64,000 bases of DNA from Neoalteromonas facilis (GTDB taxonomy: Bacteria; Pseudomonadota; Gammaproteobacteria; Enterobacterales; Alteromonadaceae): positions 434,001-498,000 of the forward strand of contig NZ_PEAY01000001.1 in assembly GCF_002807665.1 (NCBI RefSeq), read 5' to 3'. The stretch's first letter is position 1; each line of letters opens with the position of its first letter. Position numbers and translations under genes: made by a program. A model generated the notes under the pieces. The model had not been told where the DNA came from, searched no databases, and worked only from the letters and a program-made list of their open reading frames with translations. Below are positions 45,455 through 55,329 of the stretch, piece after piece.

Positions 45455-46432
45455 TCAGTAGTTCATTGTACGCTTAATAGCTTCATAGGTTTTCAAGTGA
45501 TCCGGCATGTATTCTTTCTCATGCGCTAACGGATATGGCGTATCTAAACCGCACACTCGCGCAATAGGAGCTTCAAGATATAAGAAACACTTGTCTTGGA
45601 TCGTTGCCGCTATTTCACTGGCAAAACCACCTGTAATAGGTGCTTCGTGGTTTATCAACAAACGACCGGTTTTCATCACTGATTGTGCTACCGTTTCGGC
45701 ATCCCAAGGCAAAATACTGCGTAAATCGATGATTTCACAACTTATACCGTCTTCACGTGCCATTTCAGCAGCTTGTTGAACCGCTTCCATCTGCGCGCCC
45801 CAGGCTAAAAGAGTAATATCCGTTCCTTCTTCAACCACGTCAGCTTTACCCAATGGTAACGTATAATCCTCTTCAGGCACTTCGCTAACCGATGCACGAT
45901 ATAAGCGCTTGGGCTCCATAAATAATACAGGGTTATCGTCACGTATCGCCGCCAATAACAAGCCTTTTGCTTGATATGGGTTTCTTGGAACGACAATCTT
46001 AATTCCTGGTGTATGTGCAAAATACGCTTCTGGTGATTGAGAATGGTATAACCCGCCCGCTATACCGCCACCATAAGGTGTGCGGATAGTTAACGAGCCA
46101 CAAGTAAATTGACCACCAGAGCGATAACGAAATTTAGCCGTCTCATTTACGATTTGGTCGAAGGCTGGGAAAATGTAATCAGCAAACTGAATTTCAGCAA
46201 CAGGGAATGAACCTTGAGATGCGAGGCCGTTCGCAAAGCCTATAATTCCCTGCTCCGTCAACGGTGAATTGAAGCAACGCTGTTTACCGAATTTTTCTTG
46301 TAGGTTGCTGGTTGCCCTAAATACGCCACCGAAATGCCCAACGTCTTCACCGAACACTACAACTTTATCATTGCGTTCCATTTCCAAGATCAACGCATTG
46401 TTGATGGCTTGCAGCAAATTCATCTTAGCCAT
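45455..46432 (-). CDS. bkdA2: Branched-chain 2-oxoacid dehydrogenase E1 beta
   Basis: A 325-residue transketolase-like beta subunit. It has [35 protein letters not shown] with the TPP-contacting Glu, the segment [15 protein letters not shown] and the C-terminal [10 protein letters not shown] and VCGLDTPYP. It pairs with E1 alpha to decarboxylate branched 2-oxoacids with thiamine diphosphate. Its ATG shares one base with the E1 alpha stop (TAATG), so translation is coupled and yields equal subunits. Confidence 0.96.
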   Translation of the reverse strand: MAKMNLLQAINNALILEMERNDKVVVFGEDVGHFGGVFRATSNLQEKFGKQRCFNSPLTEQGIIGFANGLASQGSFPVAEIQFADYIFPAFDQIVNETAKFRYRSGGQFTCGSLTIRTPYGGGIAGGLYHSQSPEAYFAHTPGIKIVVPRNPYQAKGLLLAAIRDDNPVLFMEPKRLYRASVSEVPEEDYTLPLGKADVVEEGTDITLLAWGAQMEAVQQAAEMAREDGISCEIIDLRSILPWDAETVAQSVMKTGRLLINHEAPITGGFASEIAATIQDKCFLYLEAPIARVCGLDTPYPLAHEKEYMPDHLKTYEAIKRTMNY

Positions 46433-47619
46433 TATTTAATCTCCTTCGCAGTCTTGGGATACGCTTCTGGGTACTTAGAAATATGAGATTTAAGCGAGTC
46501 TAATTGCTCTTGCAAATGCCAAGGAACCGTGTCGTAAACATCATTAACCATGTCATCTAGCGGGCATACCGGCACTTTTTCTGCCACTTTTACGGCAGCT
46601 AGAATTTCTTGACGACAATCCGCAATGTAGGCTTCGTGTAATTTTTCATCAAACCAACCTTGCGCTATTACCCATTGTTTGAAGCGATTGATTGGATCGC
46701 GTTCGCGCCATTTAGCCTCTTCATCTTTAGAGCGGTAACCCGTTGGGTCATCAGATGTACTGTGCGCAGCTAATCGATATGTCATCGCTTCAACTAATAC
46801 AGGGCATTGTTCACTTAACGCTATTTCTCTGGCTTTTTGGGTCGCTGTGTATACCGCAAGTACATCATTACCATCTACACGAATCGTTTTAATGCCATAA
46901 CCGATACCTCTGGAGGCGATACCGTCACCAGCAAACTGCTCTTCAGCCGGCGTTGATATGGCATAGCCATTATTACGACAGAAGAACACGACTGGACAAT
47001 TCAAAACGGCAGCCATGTTGAGACCCGCATGAAAATCACCTTCAGACGCTGCACCTTCACCAAAATAACAAATAGTCACTGCGTCTAAACCGTGTAAGCG
47101 CTGACCGTATGCATAGCCTGCCGCTTGAGGTATTTGTGTACCCAACGGTGAAGATATCGTCATAAAGTTAAGTTCTTTATCGCCATAGTGGATTGGCATT
47201 TGACGACCTTTATTAGGGTCTAGTCGGTTACTGAACATCTGATTCATAAATTGCTCAGTTTTATACCCTCTGTAGGCTAATGCAGCCTGTTCTCTGTACT
47301 GCGACATGATCATGTCTTGGGGTTTAAGTGCAGCAGCACTAGCCGCAGTTGCAGCCTCTTCGCCTGTACAGGCTAAATAGAAACTGATTCTGCCTTGACG
47401 CTGCGCCGCAATCATTCGCTCATCGAGTAAACGAATGTATTCCATAGTACGCAATATCTTGGTTGATTCAGCCTCATCAAGCTGAGGTGCTTCGGCATCA
47501 GCAATCAATTTGCCTTGCTCATCTAATAGCTGAAGCATGGGAATATCGACGATTCCGTTTGCTATAACATTGACGGTTTGCGTCGAGCCAACCTTTGACA
47601 AGTGGTTACGGTCGTTCAT
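46432..47619 (-). CDS. bkdA1: Branched-chain 2-oxoacid dehydrogenase E1 alpha
   Basis: A 395-residue alpha subunit with the thiamine diphosphate motif as [22 protein letters not shown] followed by [10 protein letters not shown], and the regulatory-loop region [47 protein letters not shown] is the typical family opening after a 50-residue extension. It is the first gene of bkdA1-A2-B. Its promoter must lie in the 423-bp gap shared with the divergent protease gene. Confidence 0.95.
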   Translation of the reverse strand: MNDRNHLSKVGSTQTVNVIANGIVDIPMLQLLDEQGKLIADAEAPQLDEAESTKILRTMEYIRLLDERMIAAQRQGRISFYLACTGEEAATAASAAALKPQDMIMSQYREQAALAYRGYKTEQFMNQMFSNRLDPNKGRQMPIHYGDKELNFMTISSPLGTQIPQAAGYAYGQRLHGLDAVTICYFGEGAASEGDFHAGLNMAAVLNCPVVFFCRNNGYAISTPAEEQFAGDGIASRGIGYGIKTIRVDGNDVLAVYTATQKAREIALSEQCPVLVEAMTYRLAAHSTSDDPTGYRSKDEEAKWRERDPINRFKQWVIAQGWFDEKLHEAYIADCRQEILAAVKVAEKVPVCPLDDMVNDVYDTVPWHLQEQLDSLKSHISKYPEAYPKTAKEIK

Positions 47620-48042
47620 AAAAACTCCGCGTTGTATTTGTAGGGTTTAATTATGTGGCAAAAGTCTACGCCAATATTTAAATCTTAGCGTTGCTTTTTA
47701 TTTGTAATACATATGTTAGAAAAGTGTGATTGTTTCAAAAATGTAAACATAAACAGGATAATCATCCTATGAAGTCGCCATCACGAAAACATAATTGTGA
47801 AAATCCTTAAGATTTGAATAAATCTATTTTTTTACGTTAATTAATGATCTTTTCAATCCTCTACTCAGTTGTAAATTTAAACCCAAATTTACATGACAGG
47901 AGTGATTTTTTTGTGCTACTACTATGTAATCGCCATTTTTTTGGCGCGACCTTGAGCTATTAAACCTAACTGCTCAAAAATTATAAAAATAACCATTAAT
48001 CCAGGGACTTATTTCCCATACCAGGAAGACGGAGGTTAACCT
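47620..48042. other. Divergent intergenic region bkdA1 / subtilase
   Basis: This 423-bp AT-rich gap must contain the leftward bkd and the rightward protease promoters. It holds an inverted repeat at 47870-47893. TTGAGC (47952) and GCTCAA (47971 region) could form a small leader hairpin. GGAGG lies just before the protease GTG start. I see no ORF in it. Confidence 0.65.
47870..47893. promoter_or_regulatory. Inverted repeat, candidate operator
   Basis: Perfect 9-base arms TGTAAATTT and AAATTTACA separated by six bases (AAACCC), about 150 bp before the protease start and 250 bp before bkdA1. It has the size of a dimeric repressor or activator site. The half-site resembles TyrR boxes, but the spacing is wrong for TyrR, so the regulator is unassigned. 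Confidence 0.5.
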
Positions 48043-51000
48043 GTGAACCATAAAGTGACATTAGCTGTCTCAGCAGCGTTGATGTCGATGTCAGTTCATT
48101 CTGCTAGCGAGCTAGGTAACGCTAACAGTGAATTTGGCCTCAACACCAACGAACTGCGTGCAGTTCAAGCCATTTCCGTGAATAAAGGGCTAGACAAAAG
48201 CTCTTTCGCAAACAAACGCGGATTTGTTGTAGAAAAAGGCTTAGAAAATAAACCTTACATCTACATCGTTCATCTAGAGAATGACCCTGTTGCTATCTAC
48301 AACGGCGGAATAGAAGGACTAGAAGCAACAAATCCTAATCAAAAGGCTCGTACCCTTACTGAAGCAAAAACATCTACAAAGCTAGATGTAAATGCTCCTG
48401 AGGTAGTGGCGTACGCTTCATTTTTGGAGAATAGACAAGCCGAAACCATTTCTAAGGTAAAACAGGTTGCAGGAAGCGCAAAAGTTTTAGCTCAATATAA
48501 ATACGCGCTCAATGGTATGGCGATAAAAGTGATGCCAAGCGAAGCAGAAGCTATTTCAAAACTTCCTGGCGTTAAGTATGTCGAGCGCGATCAACTGTTT
48601 ACTGTTGATACTGACACAGGCCCAGGTCTGATTGGTGCACCGTCAGTATGGAACGGGTCTGCTAATAATGGTAACGAGGCAGCTGGTGAAGGTGTTGTTG
48701 TAGGCATCATCGACAGTGGTATCAACACAGATCATGATTCATTTGCAGATGTTTCGGGCGATGGATATGACCACACTAACCCATTGGGTGAAGGTGTATA
48801 TTTAGGTGATTGTGCGGGGGATTTCCCTGAACTGTGTAATGACAAACTTATTGGTGTATACAGCTACCCAGTCATCACTGACAACTATGATGATACTGAC
48901 GTGTTCCCTCCAGGTCTTCCAAAAAACGGTGAAGATTACGGCGGTCACGGTACTCACGTAGCTAGTACTGCTGCAGGTAACATTTTATATGATGTGCCTG
49001 AATCACTACCTGAATTAGGCTCGGATGATAGTTCTGGTGTAGAGACCGGCTTCGTATTTGATCGCATTTCTGGTGTTGCACCACGTGCAAATATTGTTTC
49101 GTACCAAGTTTGTTTCGGCGGCAGAAGCTCTGCAGGCGATACTTATGGTGACTGTCCTGGAGCGGCAATTGCTGCGGGCATTGAATCTGCAATCGCTGAT
49201 GGCGTTGATGTTATCAACTATTCAATCAGCGGCGGTGGCTTTTCTTGGAACAGCTCAACAGAATTAGCATATCTATCAGCCAGAAATGCAGGTATTTTCG
49301 TGGCAACGTCTGCCGGTAACGGCGGCCCGGGCGCTGCGACTACTCCGAAGCATGCTCCTTGGTATACAGCTGTTGCGGCTGCTGAGCATGGTCGTTCAGT
49401 AGAATATCCAAAACAAATTGGTGATTTCACTGGTGGTGATTCTGAACTTGCAGATATTACCGGTGTAAGCAATTCTGGAGCTATCACTGCCTCTATCGTT
49501 TACGCGGGCGATTTTGAAAACCCAAATGATCCTGATAACGATCCTGCACAATGTTTAGAGCCTTTCCCAGCAGGCACTTTTAACGGCGAAATCGTAGTTT
49601 GTGATCGTGGCTCTATTGCACGTGTCCAAAAAGCCATTAACGTTGCTGATGGTGGTGCAGGTGGTTATGTTCTAGCGAATGTAGCAGGTGGTTCAAATAC
49701 ACTTAACAGTGATATATATGTTATCCCAGGTATCCACGTTGACATAGATCAAGGTGCCCTACTTCGTGATTGGCTAGCGTCGGGCGAAGGCCACATGGCT
49801 ACGATTACAGCATCTGAAGGTACTTTAGTGATTGATGATAGTCGTGTAGACGTGCTGGCAGGCTTCTCGTCTAAAGGCCCTAACACATCATTCTCTACAC
49901 TGACACCAACCATCACTGGCCCAGGTGTCAATATCTATGCAGCATATGCCGATCAGCAGTTTGGCCATGATGGTCATGATCCTGCAGCGAGCGATTTTGA
50001 TTACTTATCAGGTACATCAATGAGTTCACCGCACATAGCGGGTTCTGCTGCGCTTGTTAAGAGTGCTAAGCCTAGCTGGACACCAGACAACATTCGATCT
50101 GCTCTAGCGATGACTGCTACTCCGACAGTTATCAAAGAAGATGGAACAACTGCAGGTGACTGGTTTGATATGGGTTCAGGTCGTGTTCAAGTTGACAAAG
50201 CCGTGCAAACTGGCCTAGTCATGGACGAATCGGCTCAAAACTACATTGACGCCAACCCTAACATTGGTGGTGAGCCAAGAACGCTTAACCTACCCAGTAT
50301 CACAGACGATAACTGTGTCGGTACCTGTTCATGGACTCGTACAGTAACTGCGACTAAAGCAGGTACGTGGAGTGCATCTGGTGCTTCAATCGCAGGGGAT
50401 CTAGGCATCACAGTTTCACCAGCTGAATTTACGTTGGCTGAAGGTGAATCTCAGGAAGTAACAGTCACTATTGACGCATTCAACTCGCCAAGCGATGTTT
50501 GGTCATTTGGTATTGTTAACTTTACGTCAGACGCTTCACCTGACCTTCACTGGCCAGTGTCCGTAGTCGCGTCGAACGGTAACCTTCCAAGTGAGCTAAG
50601 CTTCGAAGCTAATCGTAATCAAGATTCATTCTTGGTTGAAGATTTGTTAGCTGTTGAAATCACTGATTTCACTGCAACGTCTTACGGCTTAACCAAAGCA
50701 ACTGTTGTAAATGGTGAAGTAGCTCAAGACAGCGACAACTCAGACTTCCTTGACGATTTAACAGATGGTTTATCTATCACTACGGTAGATGTACCTGAAG
50801 GAGCTAAACGTCTTGTTGCGATGACAACGAACTCAACGTCTCCTGATCTTGATCTATGGGTAGTTATCGACAGAAATGCCGATGGTGTCCCTACTCCAGA
50901 CGAAATCGTTGGCTTTAGTGCAACTGGTAGTGCAGATGAAACCGTTGACCTTGAAATGCCGGAAGCTGGCTTCTATTGGTTAATCGTTCAAAACTGGGCT

Positions 51001-52914
51001 GCTTCTGCTGAAGATGCAACAGACACGTTTGATTTGTCATATGCAGTAGTAGATGGTGACGCAGGCGACAACCTAATGGTTGAAGGCCCTGATTCAGTCG
51101 CTCAGTTAACACCATTTGAAGTACGTTTCACTTGGGACTTAGCAGACGGCGCAGAGGGTGATATGTACTTCGGTGCAGTTGACCTTGGTACATCTGCTGA
51201 AGACGCAGGAAACCTTGGCTTGATCCCAGTGAATGTTGAAAGAGGTCAAGATGATGTATACGTAGTAGCACCATCAAATGATCGCTTAAACCCAGGCGAC
51301 ACACTCACCTTCTCTGTTGCAGTTGATGCAAACTTCACAAGTGAAGACAGAGGCTATGAGGTTAACTTAACGCTTCCAGAGGGTGTTACGTTGGATCCTG
51401 CAAGCACAAGTGCTGAAGTAGATGGTGACACACTCACATGGACTTTGACACAACCTTCTCTATTAGGTGTTGAACCCACATATTCGGTTACAAGCAATGC
51501 GGTAGATGCAAGTTGTGCAATTCCATTTGGTGACGGCAGTTACATCAACCTGTCAGATTTCGGTATTGGAATTAACTCAAATATCGATGGCGATACTACT
51601 ACGGGTGTATTCGGTAATAGAATCCAATTCTTAGGTGAAGAATATAACGGCTTCACAGTTACAGATGATGGCTTCATTACTTTGGGCACAGACGTTAGCT
51701 CTACGCCTTGGGTCAACCAATTGTTCCCTGACAGCGATGCGCCGAATGCGGTTATCGCACCATACTGGAGAGACATGTTGTTTGACGTTGCCAATGGCAG
51801 TGGTGTAACAGTGGCTTCAACTGGTGGTGATGGTTTGGTTATCATTGAGTGGGAAGACATGTTGACATGGTACGGTGTGCCGGACATTGCTGACTTCCAG
51901 ATCGTTGTAAATAATGACGCAGCGCCTGGTACGCCAAACATTATATTTGCATACGATAATGTTGAGCATTACAACGCAAATGCGATTCCGACAACCATCG
52001 GCTTCGAGAATGCGACGGGTACAGCGGGTGTTAACACTCATTTTGTATCATACACTGGAAGCGAAGCGCCAATAGGTGACATCGGCGCTGATGCAGTTTC
52101 AGGTGCTCAAATCTGTTTCTGGCTACAAGACGTTGCTGACGAACCTACTTTATTGTCATTCGACGTAACAGTTGATGCAGACAATGCTGGTGGTCCTATC
52201 CAGATGGTTGCAATGTCTCAGGTATTCGTACCTGGTACAGACGAAGCATTCCCTGGAACAGCGTCTGTTGCATCAGAAGTCTTCTCTGACGTTCAAGTCG
52301 AAGGCCCACCGGTTGCGCTTATCGATGGTATGACGGTTGCTGACCTAGAAGTAGTTGAGTTAACTGAACTTGACCTTCCTGCAACGGTTACTGAGCCAAA
52401 CGGTGACGAAGTAGAAGTATTGTGGAAGCAAGTATCTGGTCCTGCTGCGGTAATCGCAGGCAACGGTCTTGTTGAAGCGATTCTAATGGCACCAGAAGTA
52501 GACGAAGACTCTATGATTGTTCTAGAGATGACGGCAACTGACAGTAATGGAAATGCAGTAACTGCTACGGCAAACGTAATGGTTAAGAACAACATGCCAC
52601 CAGTTGTATCTGTTTCAGCTCCATCATCTGTTGTTGAAGGTGACACTATCCGTGTGACTGTTTCGACTTCAGACAATGAAGGTGACGCTGTATCAGTAAC
52701 AATCAATGGTGTAGAAGGCACTTCTTATACTACTGTTGCACCAGCCACCAATGCTGATACTTCAGTGTCTTTTGAAGTTGTTGCTACGGACGGTTTAAAT
52801 ACAACGACTGAAGTTGTAACTGTTCGAGTGACGAATAAGAAAGCAGGTAGCCTTGGCTGGTTAGCATTATTGCTAGTTCCAGTTGTATGGTTACGTAGAA
52901 GAAAACTTCACTAA
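48043..52914 (+). CDS. Secreted S8 subtilisin-like protease, multidomain
   Basis: A 1623-residue exported subtilase starting at GTG behind GGAGG. Order: signal peptide (about 1-20), inhibitor I9-like propeptide (about 70-188), and a catalytic domain with Asp224 (VGIIDSGINTDHD), His302 (GGHGTHVAS), Asn426 (ATSAGN) and Ser659 (GTSMSSPHIAG). A protease-associated domain is inserted at about 500-590. Then come a fibronectin-like domain, a pre-peptidase-like segment (DLDLWVVIDRNADG), several beta-sandwich repeats and Ig/cadherin-like domains rich in Asp. The last 25 residues (AGSLGWLALLLVPVVWLRRRK) are a GlyGly-CTERM-like sorting tail. Expected role: surface or extracellular protein degradation. 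Monocistronic with a strong terminator. Confidence 0.95.
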   Translation: MNHKVTLAVSAALMSMSVHSASELGNANSEFGLNTNELRAVQAISVNKGLDKSSFANKRGFVVEKGLENKPYIYIVHLENDPVAIYNGGIEGLEATNPNQKARTLTEAKTSTKLDVNAPEVVAYASFLENRQAETISKVKQVAGSAKVLAQYKYALNGMAIKVMPSEAEAISKLPGVKYVERDQLFTVDTDTGPGLIGAPSVWNGSANNGNEAAGEGVVVGIIDSGINTDHDSFADVSGDGYDHTNPLGEGVYLGDCAGDFPELCNDKLIGVYSYPVITDNYDDTDVFPPGLPKNGEDYGGHGTHVASTAAGNILYDVPESLPELGSDDSSGVETGFVFDRISGVAPRANIVSYQVCFGGRSSAGDTYGDCPGAAIAAGIESAIADGVDVINYSISGGGFSWNSSTELAYLSARNAGIFVATSAGNGGPGAATTPKHAPWYTAVAAAEHGRSVEYPKQIGDFTGGDSELADITGVSNSGAITASIVYAGDFENPNDPDNDPAQCLEPFPAGTFNGEIVVCDRGSIARVQKAINVADGGAGGYVLANVAGGSNTLNSDIYVIPGIHVDIDQGALLRDWLASGEGHMATITASEGTLVIDDSRVDVLAGFSSKGPNTSFSTLTPTITGPGVNIYAAYADQQFGHDGHDPAASDFDYLSGTSMSSPHIAGSAALVKSAKPSWTPDNIRSALAMTATPTVIKEDGTTAGDWFDMGSGRVQVDKAVQTGLVMDESAQNYIDANPNIGGEPRTLNLPSITDDNCVGTCSWTRTVTATKAGTWSASGASIAGDLGITVSPAEFTLAEGESQEVTVTIDAFNSPSDVWSFGIVNFTSDASPDLHWPVSVVASNGNLPSELSFEANRNQDSFLVEDLLAVEITDFTATSYGLTKATVVNGEVAQDSDNSDFLDDLTDGLSITTVDVPEGAKRLVAMTTNSTSPDLDLWVVIDRNADGVPTPDEIVGFSATGSADETVDLEMPEAGFYWLIVQNWAASAEDATDTFDLSYAVVDGDAGDNLMVEGPDSVAQLTPFEVRFTWDLADGAEGDMYFGAVDLGTSAEDAGNLGLIPVNVERGQDDVYVVAPSNDRLNPGDTLTFSVAVDANFTSEDRGYEVNLTLPEGVTLDPASTSAEVDGDTLTWTLTQPSLLGVEPTYSVTSNAVDASCAIPFGDGSYINLSDFGIGINSNIDGDTTTGVFGNRIQFLGEEYNGFTVTDDGFITLGTDVSSTPWVNQLFPDSDAPNAVIAPYWRDMLFDVANGSGVTVASTGGDGLVIIEWEDMLTWYGVPDIADFQIVVNNDAAPGTPNIIFAYDNVEHYNANAIPTTIGFENATGTAGVNTHFVSYTGSEAPIGDIGADAVSGAQICFWLQDVADEPTLLSFDVTVDADNAGGPIQMVAMSQVFVPGTDEAFPGTASVASEVFSDVQVEGPPVALIDGMTVADLEVVELTELDLPATVTEPNGDEVEVLWKQVSGPAAVIAGNGLVEAILMAPEVDEDSMIVLEMTATDSNGNAVTATANVMVKNNMPPVVSVSAPSSVVEGDTIRVTVSTSDNEGDAVSVTINGVEGTSYTTVAPATNADTSVSFEVVATDGLNTTTEVVTVRVTNKKAGSLGWLALLLVPVVWLRRRKLH

Positions 52915-52932
52915 GTTTTAACGACTTAATTT

Positions 52933-52964
52933 AAAGGGCCACTTTTGTGGCCCTTTTTGTTTTT
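52933..52964 (+). terminator. Subtilase gene terminator
   Basis: Perfect 10-bp stem AAAGGGCCAC / GTGGCCCTTT with a TTTT loop, followed by TTGTTTTT, 18 bases after the protease stop. Confidence 0.93.
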
Positions 52965-53423
52965 ACGTTATGAGTGAATAGCGGATTGAGAAAAGTGAGC
53001 TATTAGACGCAGAAATAGTATTAGCTTTTGATGCTTCTTTTCATGTACTGAATTGCTATTCATTTACCAATTATTCGCTTGTTGGTATTACCTGTCGAAA
53101 AATGATTTAAGAGTATCTCGGTGGTTCATATCTTTAAAATACGTTAATTCAGGTAACCAATCTTTTATTTCTCCTAATTATTGTCAAAGCAAACTCGGTT
53201 AAAGTTACGCTTGATTAATTTAAGAATTCTAGACCTCTCTACTCGCCGAAGTATCGCTCTGAGTTTATTCAATATAGGTTCGAGGCTTATACTGCCTGAC
53301 AGAGAAGATTATTTAGTGCCTATATCCAAATGGTATAAAAATTTATACCAACGTATCAAACCTGCCATTTATTGAACTATCACTTAGAGGTTGAATACTG
53401 ACATCCGTATAAAGGAATTTGTC
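52965..53423. other. AT-rich intergenic region
   Basis: About 460 bp between the protease terminator and the small secreted protein. A 65-codon frame from TTG 53181 to 53375 lacks a ribosome-binding site and family resemblance, and I do not call it a gene. A 20-bp palindrome lies at 53331-53350. AAAGGA at about 53411 is the ribosome-binding site of the next gene. Otherwise nothing recognisable. Confidence 0.6.
53331..53350. promoter_or_regulatory. 20-bp palindrome, candidate operator
   Basis: TGGTATAAA and TTTATACCA are perfect 9-base arms around two central A residues. The site lies 74 bp before the small secreted protein, in a position suited to a promoter-overlapping regulator. It contains TATAAA, so it could also overlap a -10 element. 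Confidence 0.45.
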
Positions 53424-53765
53424 ATGTTGAAATCAGCCAAATATTTATTAGCGATACTGTGTTGTTCTGCCACCCTTGTACCCTACGTACATGCTAATTC
53501 AAATCAAATACAAGATGGTGCTTGTTCTTACACTTATGCTGAGCAAACCGTTTTGCGTAAAAAAGATAAGGCTGTTAACAACTCTGTATTTACCAGTGTT
53601 ACTAGCAATGCAACCGAAAACGGTTGTGGAAACGAACTGTCCACCCGTTCAAACGAATTAAACAGTTCTATAGTGGCTGGAACTTTATTGGTCAGAAAGA
53701 TGCCACAAGGACATTGGGCTGAAGGGAATGTAGAAAGAGTAAATACATCTGCGTTCGGTCATTAA
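53424..53765 (+). CDS. Small exported orphan protein
   Basis: A 113-residue protein from ATG 53424, preceded by AAAGGA. A signal peptide (MLKSAKYLLAILCCSATLVPYVHA) is followed by a mature part of about 89 residues with two cysteines (DGACSYT and NGCGNEL) that may form one disulfide. Many Asn, Ser and Thr residues. I recognise no family. It has its own terminator and is monocistronic. The frame is open 11 codons further upstream, but the signal peptide fixes the start. Confidence 0.7.
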   Translation: MLKSAKYLLAILCCSATLVPYVHANSNQIQDGACSYTYAEQTVLRKKDKAVNNSVFTSVTSNATENGCGNELSTRSNELNSSIVAGTLLVRKMPQGHWAEGNVERVNTSAFGH

Positions 53766-53798
53766 ATGCGACCATTGACTTTATAAACAATAGATTGC

Positions 53799-53825
53799 AA
53801 AAAAGGCTCGTGACGAGCCTTTTTT
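53799..53825. terminator. Bidirectional terminator
   Basis: Stem AAAAAAGGCTCG / CGAGCCTTTTTT with a TGA loop, placed between two converging genes. A and T runs flank both sides, so it serves the small exported protein and, overlapping its stop, the VOC gene. Confidence 0.85.
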
Positions 53826-54189
53826 ATTTGGTGTCTGGCACTATATCCGACCACACAGCTAACTCATTGCCACTGGGCTCGGTAAAATGAAAGCGGCAGC
53901 CTCCCGGAAATTCAAAAACATCTTTGGTAACAACACCACCGTTTGATTTGACCTTGCGAAGCGTTGAATTAATGTCAGCCGTATATAACACCACAAGTGC
54001 CGCTCCATGGCTTACTAGAGACGCCATATCAGCTTTAAAAAAGCCGCCATTTAATCGCCCATCAATAAAAGCTGTATAGTCTGGCCCATAGTCAGTGAAT
54101 TGCCAGTCAAAGGTCGATTGAAAAAAGGTCTTCGTTTCCTGCAAATTACAAGCAGGAAACTCTATGTAATCAATTGTATTTTCCGTCAC
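53824..54189 (-). CDS. VOC superfamily (glyoxalase-like) protein
   Basis: A 121-residue single-domain VOC protein: IDYIEFPACNLQETKTFFQSTFDWQFTDYGPDYTAF in the first beta-alpha-beta-beta module and FPGGCRFHFTEPSGNELAVW in the second. Members bind a metal ion and act as isomerases, dioxygenases or resistance proteins. The activity cannot be predicted here. The start is GTG 54189, with AAGGGAG eight bases upstream. It follows add by 21 bp and may be co-transcribed with it. Confidence 0.88.
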   Translation of the reverse strand: MTENTIDYIEFPACNLQETKTFFQSTFDWQFTDYGPDYTAFIDGRLNGGFFKADMASLVSHGAALVVLYTADINSTLRKVKSNGGVVTKDVFEFPGGCRFHFTEPSGNELAVWSDIVPDTK

Positions 54190-54210
54190 AGAACTTGCTC
54201 CCTTATGTTG

Positions 54211-55209
54211 CTACTTGGCTTTCTTGGCTAACAGCTCTCGCTTCGAATTCTCTGATAAAAAAGCCGCTTTTACCGCATTTAGTTGGATCGTATTTAATTC
54301 GTCTTCAGATAGGCCAATAACATCTTTCGCCACCGCATACTCGTTAGCTAAATCGATCGCGGAAACGCCAGGGTCGTCAGTATTCAAGGTAACCAGCATA
54401 CCGTGCTCTATAAATGTTTTAAGAGGGTGATGCGTTAAATCACCGACCGTCGCCGTTTGATAATTTGAGGTAGGGCAAGACTCTATCGGGATAGCCTTTT
54501 GAGCTAACTCCGCCATCAACTTTTCATCTTGTACCGCTGCCACACCATGCCCTATCCTACTGGCCCCTAATAGGTCGATTGCACGGCGTATACTGCTAGG
54601 ACCATCGGCTTCACCGGCATGCACCGTAATATACCAATCGGCTTGTCGCGCCTTTTTAAAGTGAGTTTCAAATAATTCAGCAGGGTATCCCAATTCATCA
54701 CCGGCTAAATCAAGTGCAGTTATGTGCTGCTTGTGTGCCAATAAACCATCTAATTCTGCTTCACAACAAGCCTGACCAAATGTACGGCTCAAAATGCCAA
54801 TAAGATTTGCATCAACACCAGTCTCTTTTTTGCCATCTTTAACGCCTTGAATAACCGCCTCTACAACATCACCCACGGCTAGCTTATGATTCATCCCCAT
54901 GTAATAAGGCGAGAATCGAAGCTCAACATAATCAATCCCCTCGTTTTGGGCATCTAACATATTTTCATACGCCACGCGGTAACACGCATCAAGGTCAGCT
55001 AAAACAGACACCCCATAATCTAGCTTTTGTAAAAAGGCCAACAAATCACTGGTTTTATCGATGATTTGCACATGCGGGGTCAAGCCTTCAACCGAATCGG
55101 CCGGAAGCGCGATCCCATGTTGTGAGCCAAGCTCAAGTATAGTCGCAGGGCGAATGTTGCCGTCTAAGTGTCGGTGAAGATCGATAACAGGTAACGCAGG
55201 ATTAAACAT
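54211..55209 (-). CDS. add: Adenosine deaminase
   Basis: A 332-residue zinc amidohydrolase converting adenosine and deoxyadenosine to inosine forms (E. coli Add: 333). Metal and substrate residues are visible: DLHRHLDG (H-x-H), TVHAGEADG (His and catalytic Glu), RIGHGVAA and NTDDPGVS (Asp pair). The sequence follows E. coli Add closely from end to end. It is divergent from cmoA across 120 bp. Confidence 0.97.
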   Translation of the reverse strand: MFNPALPVIDLHRHLDGNIRPATILELGSQHGIALPADSVEGLTPHVQIIDKTSDLLAFLQKLDYGVSVLADLDACYRVAYENMLDAQNEGIDYVELRFSPYYMGMNHKLAVGDVVEAVIQGVKDGKKETGVDANLIGILSRTFGQACCEAELDGLLAHKQHITALDLAGDELGYPAELFETHFKKARQADWYITVHAGEADGPSSIRRAIDLLGASRIGHGVAAVQDEKLMAELAQKAIPIESCPTSNYQTATVGDLTHHPLKTFIEHGMLVTLNTDDPGVSAIDLANEYAVAKDVIGLSEDELNTIQLNAVKAAFLSENSKRELLAKKAK

Positions 55210-55272
55210 AGAAAGACTCGGGTATATTCACGATATAACTAAACTACCAGAGCTTGTTTATAAATGCATGCT

Positions 55273-55300
55273 TTGGAAGACGCATAATTTGGCGTAAAAT
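55273..55300 (+). promoter_or_regulatory. Candidate cmoA promoter
   Basis: -35 TTGGAA (55273-55278), 16-base spacer, -10 TAAAAT (55295-55300), giving a start about 23 bases before the cmoA ATG. By eye only. Confidence 0.35.
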
Positions 55301-55329
55301 AAACGTTTTGACACTCACTAAAGCCGATA

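Noticed and set aside
47870-47893. TyrR box
   Set aside because: TGTAAA and TTTACA are present, but they are separated by 12 bases instead of 6, so this is not a standard TyrR site.
53181-53375. 65-codon open frame in the AT-rich gap
   Set aside because: TTG start, no ribosome-binding site, no recognisable family, and it spans the 20-bp palindrome. Probably chance.
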